DNA of 64,000 nucleotides, taken from Sinotaia quadrata. Its lineage: Eukaryota > Mollusca > Gastropoda > Architaenioglossa > Viviparidae. Every line of letters begins with the position of its first letter. The stretch's first letter is position 1. Under the pieces are notes generated by a model. The model made no database searches. It was not told the origin of the DNA and saw only the letters and a program-made list of their open reading frames with translations. Below, one piece after another: positions 49,701 through 60,341 of this stretch. The DNA is taken from positions 30,329,564 through 30,393,563 of the forward strand of contig CM054177.1 in assembly GCA_028829895.1 (NCBI GenBank), read 5' to 3'. The position numbers were made by a program, and so were the translations under genes.

Positions 49701-52700
49701 GACCCATAACAACAACACGACACCACACCCCATCACAATAGAATATGAGGCTACTATGCCTCTACCATTTAAAGATACATATAAATGCCAGTTTTGATTT
49801 CCTAAAAATGCATTAGAAAAATAATAAAACATTGGTTTTATTTAAAACATCAATGCAGTAAACCTACCTGGCCGTAATTGCTTTACAGGACTCCTGGATA
49901 AAGGATTGCTCACCAATACCTCTTTGCCCACTAAAGCTGGTCTCACCATAGACTCCTCTTGGAAACTTTGACTCAGCCCAGCCTTGACAGCTGGCTGATA
50001 GTTCTGATTCCATATGCTGAGCATATGCATACCATTTCCTTGTTTTCTTTCAGACTTGGGCTGAAAATTGAAGGAAGATATTTTAGTCTTATTTTGAGGA
50101 TTGTGTAAGCCACCATTCATATTTAGATATATTTTCTGTGGTCACATTAATTTAACTGATTCCTCACATATAAGTGCCAATTTTTTAGTATTCTATGAAA
50201 AAATTCTGTGAACCACGATTTTCCATTTTTAAAAAGTGTTCATTCTGCATATACACTCACAATTTTCTCTTATTCTCCTTTGCACACCTACACGATATCT
50301 TCCACTTGCACACCTACACCATATCTTCCACTTGCACACCTACACCATATCTTCCACTTGCACACCTACACCATATCTTCCACTTGCACACCTACACCAT
50401 ATCTTCCACTTGCACACCTACACCATATCTTCCACTTGCACACCTACACCATATCTTCCACTTGCACACCTGCACCATATCTTCCACTTGCACATCTACA
50501 CCATATCTTCCACTTGCACACCTACACCATATCTTCCACTTGCACATCTACACAACTTCCACATCCATAATACATCCCCAACCTGCACACCTACACCATA
50601 TCTTCCACTTGCACATCTACACAACTTCCACATCCATAATACATCCCCAACCTGCACACCTACACCGTATCTTCCACTTGCACATCTACACAACTTCCAC
50701 ATCCATAATACATCCCCAACCTGCACACCTACACCATATCTTCCACTTGCACATCTACACAACTTCCACATCCATAATACATCCCCAACCTGCACACCTA
50801 CACCATATCTTCCACTTGCACATCTACACAACTTCCACATCCATAATACATCCCCAACCTGCACACCTACACCGTATCTTCCACTTGCACATCTACACAA
50901 CTTCCACATCCATAATACATCCCCAACTGCACACCTACACCATATCTTCCACTTGCACATCTACACAACTTCCACATCCATAATACATCCCCAACTGCAC
51001 ACCTACACCATATCACCCACTTGCACATCCACACCACATGTTCCATTTGCACATCTACAATGCATCAACCACAAGTGTGTCTGGCTGGGCCTCTGTTTAC
51101 AATAGTCAAAACAGAACACATTCAGTTTGGGGCATCTTTTTCTTTGTTTTGTTTTGTGGGGAGGGTGTATTGTTGTCTTGGTTATTTCTGAAATACTATT
51201 CATATTTAGAGGATTGCAGAAGAAGTTTGTTTTTAAAAAAACTCTTGACTTACTAAAGCACTCAAAAGATGAAAATTAAACCAAGTGATATAGTGGAGAT
51301 GGAAAGACAACAGGATTAAGGATTAATATGTGTAAACCATCCATTCAATACACAATACTTCTATATTTTATTGCAAGAACATCAGCAAAGCAACTATTAT
51401 ACAATTTATTACTGAAAAAATAGTTTACACCTAATTGTTTTCTTTGTAATACTCTATGCACCTACAAACACAAATTCATGTGCATGCCAATCCATAGTAA
51501 CCCTATTGGTATTTTGTTTCTTACAGAAGTTGCTTTAAATGGCATTTTAAAAACTTTGTAAAGTCTCAATTGGCTACACATAATGAGGACCCCAAGTATT
51601 TCCATATCAATGTTTTCAATCTCAAATACAGACTATAGAGCACTTTACTGTGTTGTAGCGATTATCAGTGTTATTTTTTTTACCCATATTTCCCTAGAAA
51701 ATCAGAAGTCAACTGTAATAAAGTACCTTGTAGGTTTTAGGGTCAAAGTTAGCAATCTTTTCATGTGTGTGAATATCAATATTGCCTAAAGCAATCTGAA
51801 ATGCAAGAACATTTGAAAAATATCTACAGACAAGTCAAGGAATAAATAAGAAAACAAGTGAATAGGAAAGTGTGTGATAATGTTTGCATACAGCAAGGAA
51901 ACTAATTCGAACTCTTGGCCCTCCAGTTTTAAGAATAATGATTCTTAAACAAAAAGCAGCCATTTTCCTTTATAGAACATTTTTTAAAAGTATGTTTATG
52001 TAAAATTCTCTACAAGTTCATTGCAATATTCACCTGTCTCATGGTAGTTATCTCACCCTTCTTGCGCCACTTGCCTATAATTTTCATTCTGGTAAATGCA
52101 AAATACCAATTTTGCTAAATCAGTTTTTAACATAATTTAATTTATAAGTGTAATATACCAATTTTGTTGACTAAATCAATACATAAATAAGCAATTTACT
52201 TTCGAAGTGAAAAAAATTTGTTTACATAAATATGCAAATTCATTTGTGAAAAAGGATACTCTCCAGCGTAGGTCAACTCTTGAGGCTCTACCTCTGGTGG
52301 GTAGGGGTTAAGTGGACATAACTTGCGCTGCAAAGGGTCAAAGGCTAACTGATACAAAAAAGTGTTGTTTGCCCGGATAAAACCTTCAATGTATTCATCA
52401 GATACCACTAGACTCATTTTGAGGTAAATGGGGAGTTTTTTTAGCACCTAGGATGAAAACAGTGAAATAATATTTTCAACAAAATACTTACAGCACACTG
52501 CAAATTGTAAAGATTTTATGAAAATAAGCAACTTTTATAAATCAGAAGATATGATGGCTTCTTAAAAAGAGAGAACTGAAAATAACTGTAGCATGAACAA
52601 AATTTAGTCTGTCTCAACATAATTATGGCTTAATAAAAGAGAGAAATGATGATCAATTATATCATGAAGAGAGAGAATAAAGTATAATGGACTTACTATT

Positions 52701-55700
52701 GGTAGTCCCAATGTCATTGTTTAACATGGGAAATTGCACAAATGCATGCAAATTTATTAAAATTTATCAATGAGCAGTTTTTTCCACACTGAACCTCAGC
52801 TAACCATTTTTATTTGTAAATAAAGATCGATGTTTCATCTTTCAAATTGTACAGTTTTTTCCTGTTAATTTTATTATAGTATCCACAAACTTTGATGAAA
52901 GTACCTTAGTGTTCAGACGCAAATGAGTAAATTTTATTATCAAAGCCAAAAAAATAAAATTTGCGTTTTCAGGTACAATAAAGTTGAGCCTACATAGGTC
53001 TGTAACATAAATCTGATCAGTCCATTAAATAGAAGACAAATAGCTCTTTACATTCATATTTTTTCATTATTGTGTGTTATGAATTACCAAATAATTTTTT
53101 AAAGTAAAAAGTTCACGATACACTTTTAGGAAAAAGAAATTATCACACAATTATGGAAAATATATCATTTTCTGCAGAATTTCAATCTTTCTAATGATAA
53201 TCCACAGTCCACAATTACTGACCAATGGAATATCAACTTTCTGAAAACCCTGTAGCACTATTACTATCAATCATATTGTATTCATGAAACATGTAGTGAC
53301 GCTACCACACATATTTCTATCATGTAAGAACAGTTGAAACCTCTTATATGTAAGATCTTTTTGTAAGCATTTATTAATGATTACTTTAACATATGATTAT
53401 TTTTCTGTAAACATATCTCTATTTTTAAATCAGAATTATTGATTTTTTCCCTACAAAATACCAGTTTTGTAGATTGAAAATAATTCAGTGTGTCATTCAT
53501 TTGTATCAGTTTGTTGCTATTTTCCTGCAGCATGCATTCATAAACTTGCATAATATATTATATATATTATTTACTTAATTAATCTTAGTCTTGTGTAGTA
53601 ACTTAATTATTTAGAAAAATATTTTAAAATCATCAATACTTCAAACAAGAAAAGATAACTCTCCGATGTAAAAATTGTAAACAGCCAAAACACTTCGGCC
53701 TGTGCAAGCACTGGATTTATTATAACACCATTATTTAGTGTCTGTGTTCTTATTTACATATTTCTTAAATATTTTTGTTCAGTTTTGGTTTTAATTTAAG
53801 CATAATTCTTTTCCTCTTTTCTTTATTTTAGGTTCTGCTTTTATTGTTTGTCTGGTTTCCCAAACTATTAATTTCTTTAGCAGTACATAAATACAGAATA
53901 GTCTAACGTGAGGATTTTTACACTACATTATTTAACATCCTTTGAATATTCCATCAAATCCTTTATTAGTAATGATTAGAATTCATGACTGAAATGTCAC
54001 TAACAATATTTAAGACATTTTAGGAAAGATTTGTAACCCAATTTAACTGAATAATCATAATTTTTCTCTACTTGATTTCATTTGGAATCTGAATCATTAT
54101 CTAAAGCAAATGTTAAATGAAATATTAAGTATATACTATATATTTCTGAAAGCAAAGACTAAATCAAATATTAAATATAAACTGTAGCATTATCCAGATA
54201 AAGTTAAACTGATAGTCTCAAGCAAGCAAATAATAATAATTTATTATAGCAAATCAATGAGATAAATATATGAATACCTGTCTGATATCTGTCTGTCTGG
54301 CAGTCTTAAACACTTTGCAGGCTTTAACAAGACCAATTCCAGGTAGAGACTGAAGGTAATCACAGCCAGATAAGATACACATATATCGGAACTTTTCAAA
54401 CGTGTAAAATCCATCTTGAATTTCCACAACTTCATTGAGTCGAGAGCGTTCTATCAATATACCATTTCCAAAAAAGTCCATTTTGAAAATGACCTGTAAG
54501 ATGAAAATAAGGCAGACTTTAATTGCAAAAGTATTCTGTTTTAAACAGTTTGCTTGTAGAATGCCACTACACACACACACAAAATCTTTTTTATAAAATT
54601 ACCAGTAAGGTGCACAAGATAACATTAAGAATAGCTGCAGCACACAATAGCTAGGCAAGAATGTTCTGCCATATAAAAATCAAAAAGCACTGTTAATGTA
54701 TTATAGAACTTAATTTGTGCTGCCTGGTTATGCAGCATCTATTCCTCATACTAATATATGTCTGCATTTTATTTAACCAAATTGTTTTATTTTCAGTGAT
54801 ATGCACTAATGTATATTACAACATAAATATATCTCAGTTTTTCCCAAAAAAAATTATAATTTTTATTCCATAATGATATTTATCTAATACTAATTCAACA
54901 GTCAGAAAATCATCTGCTACTGTGGCACATAGCCATGCACACATATATGCCTGAATGCAAACGAGTTAATTACATATGGACCTAGCCAAGCAGCAAGTAC
55001 TTGTTATAATTATATAGAATTTTGTTACTCTTCCCTGCTATTTACAAACTACTCATTCACAATACAACTACAATAGGCAAAACTGTTTGGTAGTAACAAT
55101 AGTTCCAACTGTTTAGAAAAACCATAAATAATTTTTTCAATTACTTTTTCTATCAATTAATAAGAAGTTAGACTCTTCTCACCTTTCAAATCCAAACAAT
55201 AAGTCAGACCTTTTTCAGTTTCATAATCAAGCAATAAGAGGTCAGAATCCTCACACCTTGCCACAACCAACAAGATCAGAATCGACCTTTTCACAACCAA
55301 ACAAGATCAGAATCCTCTCACCTTTTCACAACCAAACAATAAAAGATCAGAATCCTCTCACCTTTTCACAACCAAACAATAAGAGATCAGAATCCTCTCA
55401 CCTTTTCACAACCAAACAACAAGAGATCAGAATCCTCTCACCTTTTCACAACCAAACAATAAGAGATCAGAATCCTCTCACCTTTTCACAACCAAACAAC
55501 AAGAGATCAGAATCCTCTCACCTTTTCACAACCAAACAATAAGAGATCAGAATCCTCTCACCTTTTCACAACCAAACAATAAGAGATCAGAGTCCTCAGT
55601 AATGATGATCTGTGCGATGCCAGTCATGCTCAGGTAAGCCAACTGTGCATCTGCTTCATATGGTGCCACAATGCAATCAACTCCCCTGGCACGACATACC

Positions 55701-58700
55701 TGTAAATTTCAAATTCAATGGCTCCTATGAATTTTATAACTATGGGGGTATGAGTTTGAAAGTGAATCAGTCTATAATGATCTGATTAAAACAAACAGCA
55801 ACCAAGATCAACTGAAAGACATTTTGAAAGTATTTAAATAGACATTTTGTATTTAAATTACATGCATGCAAAGGTACAGCCACTCCATTTGAGGCAAATG
55901 AATCATTTTTTTTTTATAATAAGATTATTTCCAAAATAAAACAATTCAGCTAATGCTTATGCTTCACTCTAAATAAAAGCAAACAGAAGGCTAAAAATAT
56001 GCCTTTTAAATCCATTACAAACTGATTTTGACATTGTAATATATCAAAAATTTTCTAAACATTTGCTTTTTTGATGCAATAAAGAAAATGTCTTATGTGC
56101 TTTAGAATTTATAATTTTAATTCTAATGTCAAACTATTAAACTGTTCATTAACTTTGTTTACATTCATAAGCTCCAATGCCATCTGTGGAGTGATGTCTA
56201 CACATCGCTGCAAACAATCCCTGGCCTCTGCACGCTTGCCTTCCCTTAACAACTGTGCAGCTCGTTTGCGGTTACTGTCACGTTTTCTAACAAATAGAAC
56301 AGCTTTTTATAAATCCATTTCTAAAGATTCTAACTCTTAAAACTTTATAAATCCATTGTAATCTAGCTATTGTTCTGTTTCATGCAGAGCAAATTTCTTA
56401 ATTTTTATCACAGATGAAGATGACAATGAAAGAAAGCAAATGCAAAATGTGTACAAATAGTAACTAATTTATTAACTCCATTAGCATTTTTTTTAAAACT
56501 CTCCAGACATTCATTTTGGTAATTAAATATGTAAAGTGCAAATATATGAACATTACATTATTACTAACAATTCAAGAAGAATTTAAAATACATAATAACA
56601 AAATTTAAAAAACATGAATACATAATATTAGAAATTCATGTAAACTATAATTTAAATTTACCAAATAACTGTTTTGTGTGTAATATAAATAATGAAACAT
56701 GAAACTAGATAGACAGCAACATTGCAATCTTTAGAGAAATTAATATTTCGAAGAGTAGTTACTATCATCATGATATTTTTAGGGAGTGTTGATCAAAATA
56801 GTAAATGAGTTTGATAAAGATTTGTTATTGAAAGTAAAATAGCCTTCTTCCAACAAGTATATGCATACTATATGCAAATGTCAAGTTCATTCAGGGTTCA
56901 CATTAGACAACTTTGCTTGAGGGTCAGCTTAAAGGGATTAATTACAGATTTTCCTCTAGGAGGCACACCCAAAAATATGTCCTCTTACATAATGCTAATC
57001 GCAAATGTAAAATTTAGTTAATCCCTTGACTATTATTTATTTTAATTTAAACAATTGAACTAATTCTACTAGAAAAATATAATTGACAATGAGATGAGCA
57101 CAGAAATCTGAGAAAAATAAAATTAATATTTAATATTTCTATATGAATAACATTGTATTTTTATTGTAATTTGCCTTAGCCCCTCCAGTAGTTTTGTTGT
57201 TTTTAAAAAAAAACAATACATTTATAACTCCATTCCTGAAGTTATAAGTAGTTTTATACCATCAGTATTATCTGCCTGAGAAAACATGGAATGACAGAAG
57301 AGGAATAACTTAATACAATAAATTTAACAGATAATTATTGCCCCTACTATTACTATTGTATTACATATGATGGATGAACATGGATACATATATCCAAGGT
57401 AATAAAGTGAGTTAATTCAAAAACAAAGCATAATGTAATTTTAAAATTCAATGTGAGATTAATTATCTTTCACCATAAGTCTCAATCTTTTCTGGTATAG
57501 TTAATAAGAGTGCTGATCCAGACGAAATGTAATTATTAATGTTGTATTATCATGTCTGAACTAATTGGATACCACTCCATGATGCAATAAATTTACTGTT
57601 TTCTCTGGCTAGTAACTGAAAGCACATAAACTACTTCTGATGATATTTTTCTTAAGACTCATAAATAATAAAATTTTGTTGAAATAAATTCTAATTAAAA
57701 TTTTTCTTTTTTACAATTCTCGCTATAAAAATCTTTATTTGTCAAGGTAATAATCTTAATTGTCATTAAATATCAAACATAGTTCACTGAACTTTTACTT
57801 ACTCTCGTCTAGACACTTCTACATTTTTTTTAGAAGGAAGGTGACATCCATCAAAGACAAGGATTGGCTTTAGTCCATTACGTTGAAGATAATCCACATA
57901 CTTCATGCAGTAATATACATATCTGCCACAAAAATAAAATCCAGTCCTAGGATGACAAACATTAAACACAGCAGTATGCACTTGTCATAATGTAACTTCC
58001 ACTAAAAATATTCTTTAGGAAGCCTTTGGATTTTTTCCATTTTGCTATTATTACCAGATAATAATTAATATGTTCCTGTACATATACGTGTGAGTCCATT
58101 CCCAAACTGTTTTCATAGAAAAGAAGTCTTTAAATATGTTTATATTTTATACTTACAGATTCAGCATGAGTATGAGAGACACAAAAGATAATTTATATTT
58201 ATTTTGTATTCATTTTGAACTAAAAATGTGACATGTTTATGATTGTGTACTCTAAATCTTACAAATAAACAGACAGGTTTATTATTTTTTAATTTTTAAG
58301 TGACAATAATTAATATACTAAAACAATATTCATATCTCTTTTATGAATTATGACTACACTGCTAATAATGGGGATGGGGTGGCTGTTGGGTATGTTTGCA
58401 AATCTATATGATACTTTTGATAGAGAAAAGGTTGCCAATCACTCAGTTCAGACTTCAAATTTGGTTATACTACAGTCTAATTTTTTAACCTTACACTACA
58501 GTTACAGATGGTCCATATTATCAACAAATGATAAATGCATTTAATGCATTTGGTAGAAAAAGAACTGCAAACACCCCCAACAGCCCTTGACAAACAGGCT
58601 TCTCATGCAACTCAACATTATGCGCATTAAATGCTCCAAGACTTGGAAAGTTGTGAATAATTTTCTTCATAGGGTAGTTGGCTCAGAAGTGTTGAATAGG

Positions 58701-60341
58701 CTTTTTGGTTTTGATGTGAAGAAAGAAACTGAAGGAGTCAGAATGCAGTTGGCTAAAGCATTCAAAACGTGGACTGATGTTCTAATCTGTCAGTGCACAT
58801 TGAGCAGACATATATGATATAGTGTCAAAAATGTAGGACAACATTTATTAAAAGTCAGACTATTATGGCATCATTTGTTTGACACATTAGTTGATGAAGA
58901 TGAGTTCAGTTCTGTTAGTCTCTGAAATGCATTAAGGTTTTATAGATTTTTTACACCAATAGTTTTGATTTTTTTAAAATGTATGTTAATTTGTGAACTA
59001 TTAAAAAAAAAAAATCAATTATATTTTCTAGCCTGACATTATAAGCAGTCTGTTAAGTTATTTTATCATCAGAACCAAGATATCTAGTGTCATTTAACTG
59101 TTTTAAGTGACCAAAGAAGTATTTGAGTAAAAAATAATTATTAGTTAATTAAGTTTAAGATAAATTGATAATGCTGATTTTGTGTGCTTAGTCTCAGGTG
59201 TGCTCTAATTGTTATGCTTTTTTAAAAAGTTTAACTATCACTAATAATTATCCTTCATAACTGTCCACCCAAAATAAATATTTGGATACTATATATATCA
59301 AAGGCAGTTAATATGCAAATGTTCATGGCTATATTATGAGTATATCTGCAGAATGCACAAAGATACAAGGGTAAAATGGATGTTCCACCAGCCGGATAAC
59401 ACCCCCAGTAACCCATATTTTTTAGCAAATAAGTAAAATGTATAAATAAGTGTTGTTCAATATATTTTAACATGGAGCATATACAGTTAAAACACCATGC
59501 CAATTTTATTTGCATTAAATGCAGAGGTATATTTATGATTTTCTGTTACATTTCTCAAAAAATCAACTGTTTATGTTATGAAAATTGATGATTTTTCAAA
59601 TGTTGCTGGTGTATATCTTTAAATGTAAGTGATAGACCTTGCTGGGAAAAAATATCATTGTTGTAGGTGATAGGTATTGCCAAATAAGATATAATTTATA
59701 CCTACCAGTCTATTACATCAACCACTGGTCAACCTCAAAAATGCTGTTTCATGTAAAGTGGAGTGTAAAATTTACTATTTAAAACAACTTTGACATGCTT
59801 TTAATTGCATGATAAAAATTATTTCAAATTATTCCATTTTCCTGCTAAGTGCTCACAACTTTTTCAAAATAAGTAACTTTCATAATGCTGTTGACTTTTT
59901 TTGTAGGAACTACTTTTTTATAGATATTATATTTAAAGAAATATTTTCTTTTCTCTACTTAAGTACTTTATGTTTATTTGAAAAAATATAATCACTAGAA
60001 TTTATTTTTTTTAAAAAACATTACAAATCTAATTGCAGTAATAAAATAAACATTCATGTTAAAGTATACACAATTACAATATTAAAACTTTTTTTCAAAG
60101 ACCACAAATTTTAAAAAAATTAATAAAATACAATTATTCATAAACAGTAAAATACTTTGTTTTATTTTAGTATCACTCACTGATCTGTCTTCTCTCCAAG
60201 AGCAAGTTTCTCCGCACAGGAAAATGCACCTTTGTGCAGCCAGCAATACGCATCAATGGCCACTGTGCAGCCTTGGAATTGTGCAACATTCACTGGTGTG
60301 TGTATCTTCTTCAAGAAAGGAAGCAAGCCTTGAATTCCCAT
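40628..60341 (-). CDS. EXO1: EXO1 (exonuclease 1), complete, 14 exons
   Basis: 5'-3' exonuclease and flap endonuclease of the XPG/FEN1 family, acting in mismatch repair, DNA end resection and replication. Exons in transcript order: 60181-60341, 57803-57922, 56163-56286, 55562-55699, 54278-54493, 52260-52447, 52034-52088 (uncertain), 51727-51795, 49868-50060, 48456-48715, 46587-46891, 44753-45635, 43098-43140, 40628-40743; total 2871 nt, about 956 residues, phases consistent. XPG-N starts MGIQGLLPF with D30 ([12 protein letters not shown]), D78 (VFDGC), K85, R92; XPG-I has E150 and D152 ([10 protein letters not shown]), D171 and D173 (EDSDLL), D226 (SGCDYL), and a helix-hairpin-helix GIGLVKACK. 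The nuclease half is followed by a long disordered tail with SIWNQNYQP and an MLH1-binding-type RSRYF. The tail is longer than in human (846 aa). Confidence 0.97.
40744..43097 (-). other. Last EXO1 intron
   Basis: No exon recognised. Holds a perfect 56-bp inverted repeat near its 5' end (42830-43045) and otherwise AT-rich sequence. Confidence 0.6.
42830..43045. repeat. Perfect 56-bp inverted repeat, 104-bp loop
   Basis: Left arm 42830-42885 begins CAGAATACATTTATCACAAA; right arm 42990-43045 is its exact reverse complement, ending TTTGTGATAAATGTATTCTG. In EXO1 pre-mRNA it would fold into a long hairpin about 50 bp after exon 12. It could be a short MITE. Confidence 0.95.
43098..43140 (-). CDS. 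EXO1: EXO1 exon 12
   Basis: 43 nt. Encodes [15 protein letters not shown]. Identified from acceptor CAACAG, donor GTAAAG and phase match to both neighbours; the sequence itself is not diagnostic. Confidence 0.7.
43400..44400. repeat. Tandem repeats in EXO1 intron, 37-bp core
   Basis: From about 43845, units with CATTAAATACCTAGCTAATT and GCAAC recur. At 44104-44340 they become near-perfect 37-bp copies (starts 44104, 44141, 44178, 44215, 44252). Degenerate related sequence extends left to about 43400. Confidence 0.92.
44753..45635 (-). CDS. EXO1: EXO1 exon 11 (long disordered tail)
   Basis: 883 nt. Begins YFGNGTS, completing RSRYF. Contains [17 protein letters not shown] (compare human CFSWSGGLGDFSRTPSP), [11 protein letters not shown] and [14 protein letters not shown]. 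Serine-rich and acidic, as expected for the EXO1 C-terminal region. Confidence 0.9.
45636..46586. other. EXO1 intron between exons 10 and 11
   Basis: AT-rich; no exon, repeat or element recognised. Confidence 0.6.
46587..46891 (-). CDS. EXO1: EXO1 exon 10
   Basis: 305 nt. Encodes [38 protein letters not shown] and ends VEVRSR; human NKFATFLQRK...GTRSRFF aligns, placing an MLH1-interacting motif across the junction with exon 11. Confidence 0.92.
46892..48159. other. EXO1 intron between exons 9 and 10
   Basis: No exon. A short degenerate repeat around 47770-47860 (CACAAGGACC, TAACTTGACAACTG) occurs three times. Confidence 0.6.
48160..48460. repeat. 85-bp tandem array ending at EXO1 exon 9 donor
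   Basis: ACCTTGCTTTGAAA recurs at 48166, 48251, 48336 and 48421. Each unit has an ACAAACCTTAT-like block; in the last it is the genuine donor of exon 9 (48450-48460). Confidence 0.92.
48456..48715 (-). CDS. EXO1: EXO1 exon 9
   Basis: 260 nt. Disordered; encodes [31 protein letters not shown] and [20 protein letters not shown]. Donor ATAAG|GTTTGT is repeated with changes in the 85-bp array that follows. Confidence 0.88.
48890..49737 (+). mobile_element. Solo LTR of a retrotransposon
   Basis: 848 bp bounded by TGTG...CACA and flanked by ATAG on both sides (48886-48889 and 49738-49741), a target-site duplication. GC-rich ends, a TATATAG box near 49002, and AATAAAG at about 49591 suggest a U3-R-U5 order on the plus strand. 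No internal domain, primer-binding site or second LTR is present. An internal 34-48 bp segment with CTATTTAATAAAGTTAATGT is duplicated at about 49060-49130. Antisense within an EXO1 intron; family (Ty3 or BEL/Pao) unresolved. Confidence 0.8.
49868..50060 (-). CDS. EXO1: EXO1 exon 8
   Basis: 193 nt. Encodes [16 protein letters not shown] (family SSIWHRNYSP) in an otherwise disordered part. Acceptor TTTTCAG, donor GTAGGT. Confidence 0.92.
50277..51060. repeat. 26-bp array passing into a 69-bp array
   Basis: First part: about eleven copies of TTGCACACCTACACCATATC plus TTCCAC. From about 50540 a higher-order 69-bp unit adds ACAACTTCCACATCCATAAT and ACATCCCCAACC, about seven copies. Lies in the EXO1 intron between exons 7 and 8. 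Open frames up to 289 codons cross it on both strands only because 69 is divisible by 3. Confidence 0.95.
51061..51726. other. EXO1 intron between exons 7 and 8, remainder
   Basis: No exon, repeat or element recognised. Confidence 0.6.
51727..51795 (-). CDS. EXO1: EXO1 exon 7
   Basis: 69 nt, phase 0-0. Encodes [20 protein letters not shown] then TYK, matching the family [20 protein letters not shown]. Confidence 0.95.
52034..52088 (-). CDS. EXO1: Possible EXO1 small exon between exons 6 and 7
   Basis: 55 nt with acceptor TTTACCAG and donor CAG|GTGAAT; phase fits both neighbours. Would encode [18 protein letters not shown] leading into IALGN. The position corresponds to YVDDSIALQ of human EXO1, but resemblance is limited to the end (ITTMRQ versus IALQ). 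It may instead be an exonised repeat, with the true short exon overlooked. Confidence 0.4.
52260..52447 (-). CDS. EXO1: EXO1 exon 6
   Basis: 188 nt. Encodes [20 protein letters not shown] then [11 protein letters not shown] and LTYAGE, matching [17 protein letters not shown] and LSYAGQ. Donor taken as GGAGA|GTATCC; an alternative at CGAAA|GTAAAT (52200) has the same phase. Confidence 0.92.
52448..54277. other. EXO1 intron between exons 5 and 6
   Basis: AT-rich; no exon or clear repeat recognised. Confidence 0.6.
54278..54493 (-). CDS. EXO1: EXO1 exon 5
   Basis: 216 nt, phase 0-0. Encodes [35 protein letters not shown] and [13 protein letters not shown]: last catalytic Asp and the helix-two-turn-helix DNA-binding motif. 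Confidence 0.97.
55172..55600. repeat. 40-bp tandem array built from the end of EXO1 exon 4 plus donor
   Basis: Seven near-identical units at 40-bp spacing (from 55311 to 55590) and three or so decayed ones (55172-55310). Unit on the minus strand: CTGATCTCTTATTGTTTGGT, TGTGAAAAG|GTGAGAGGAT. The unit at 55551-55590 overlaps the exon and holds the donor that keeps the frame. Confidence 0.97.
55562..55699 (-). CDS. EXO1: EXO1 exon 4 (XPG-I core)
   Basis: 138 nt, phase 0-0. Encodes [18 protein letters not shown] and [16 protein letters not shown]. Donor AAAAG|GTGAGAGG. The last 29 nt of the exon plus this donor form the first unit of a 40-bp tandem array extending into the intron. Confidence 0.97.
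56163..56286 (-). CDS. EXO1: EXO1 exon 3
   Basis: 124 nt. Encodes [20 protein letters not shown] then [15 protein letters not shown], matching the helical arch [21 protein letters not shown]. Donor GTAAAC. Confidence 0.96.
56287..57802. other. EXO1 intron between exons 2 and 3
   Basis: AT-rich; no exon or repeat recognised. Confidence 0.6.
57803..57922 (-). CDS. EXO1: EXO1 exon 2
   Basis: 120 nt. Encodes [20 protein letters not shown] then [17 protein letters not shown], holding D78 and the DNA-contacting Lys/Arg helix. Donor GTAAGT. Confidence 0.97.
57923..60180. other. EXO1 intron 1
   Basis: No exon. A plus-strand open frame at 58587-58817 ([20 protein letters not shown] ...) has coding-like composition but no family I recognise, and could be a transposon remnant. 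Confidence 0.4.
60181..60341 (-). CDS. EXO1: EXO1 exon 1
   Basis: 161 nt, from ATG at 60341. Encodes [26 protein letters not shown] and [13 protein letters not shown]. The initiator Met-Gly is obligatory in this family, so the start is firm. Donor GTGAGT. Confidence 0.98.

Noticed and set aside
50195..51105. Long plus-strand open frames (up to 289 codons) and a 154-codon minus-strand frame rich in HLHTYT or VGDVLWMWK
   Set aside because: They coincide exactly with a 26/69-bp tandem array inside an EXO1 intron; the same unit is open in several frames and resembles no protein.
55311..55590. Regular 40-bp array resembling a CRISPR array
   Set aside because: Units are contiguous with no unique spacers, in a eukaryotic intron; each unit is a copy of an exon end.
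58350..58817. Two plus-strand open frames in EXO1 intron 1
   Set aside because: No recognisable family, no splice links to each other; perhaps transposon debris, not supported as a gene.
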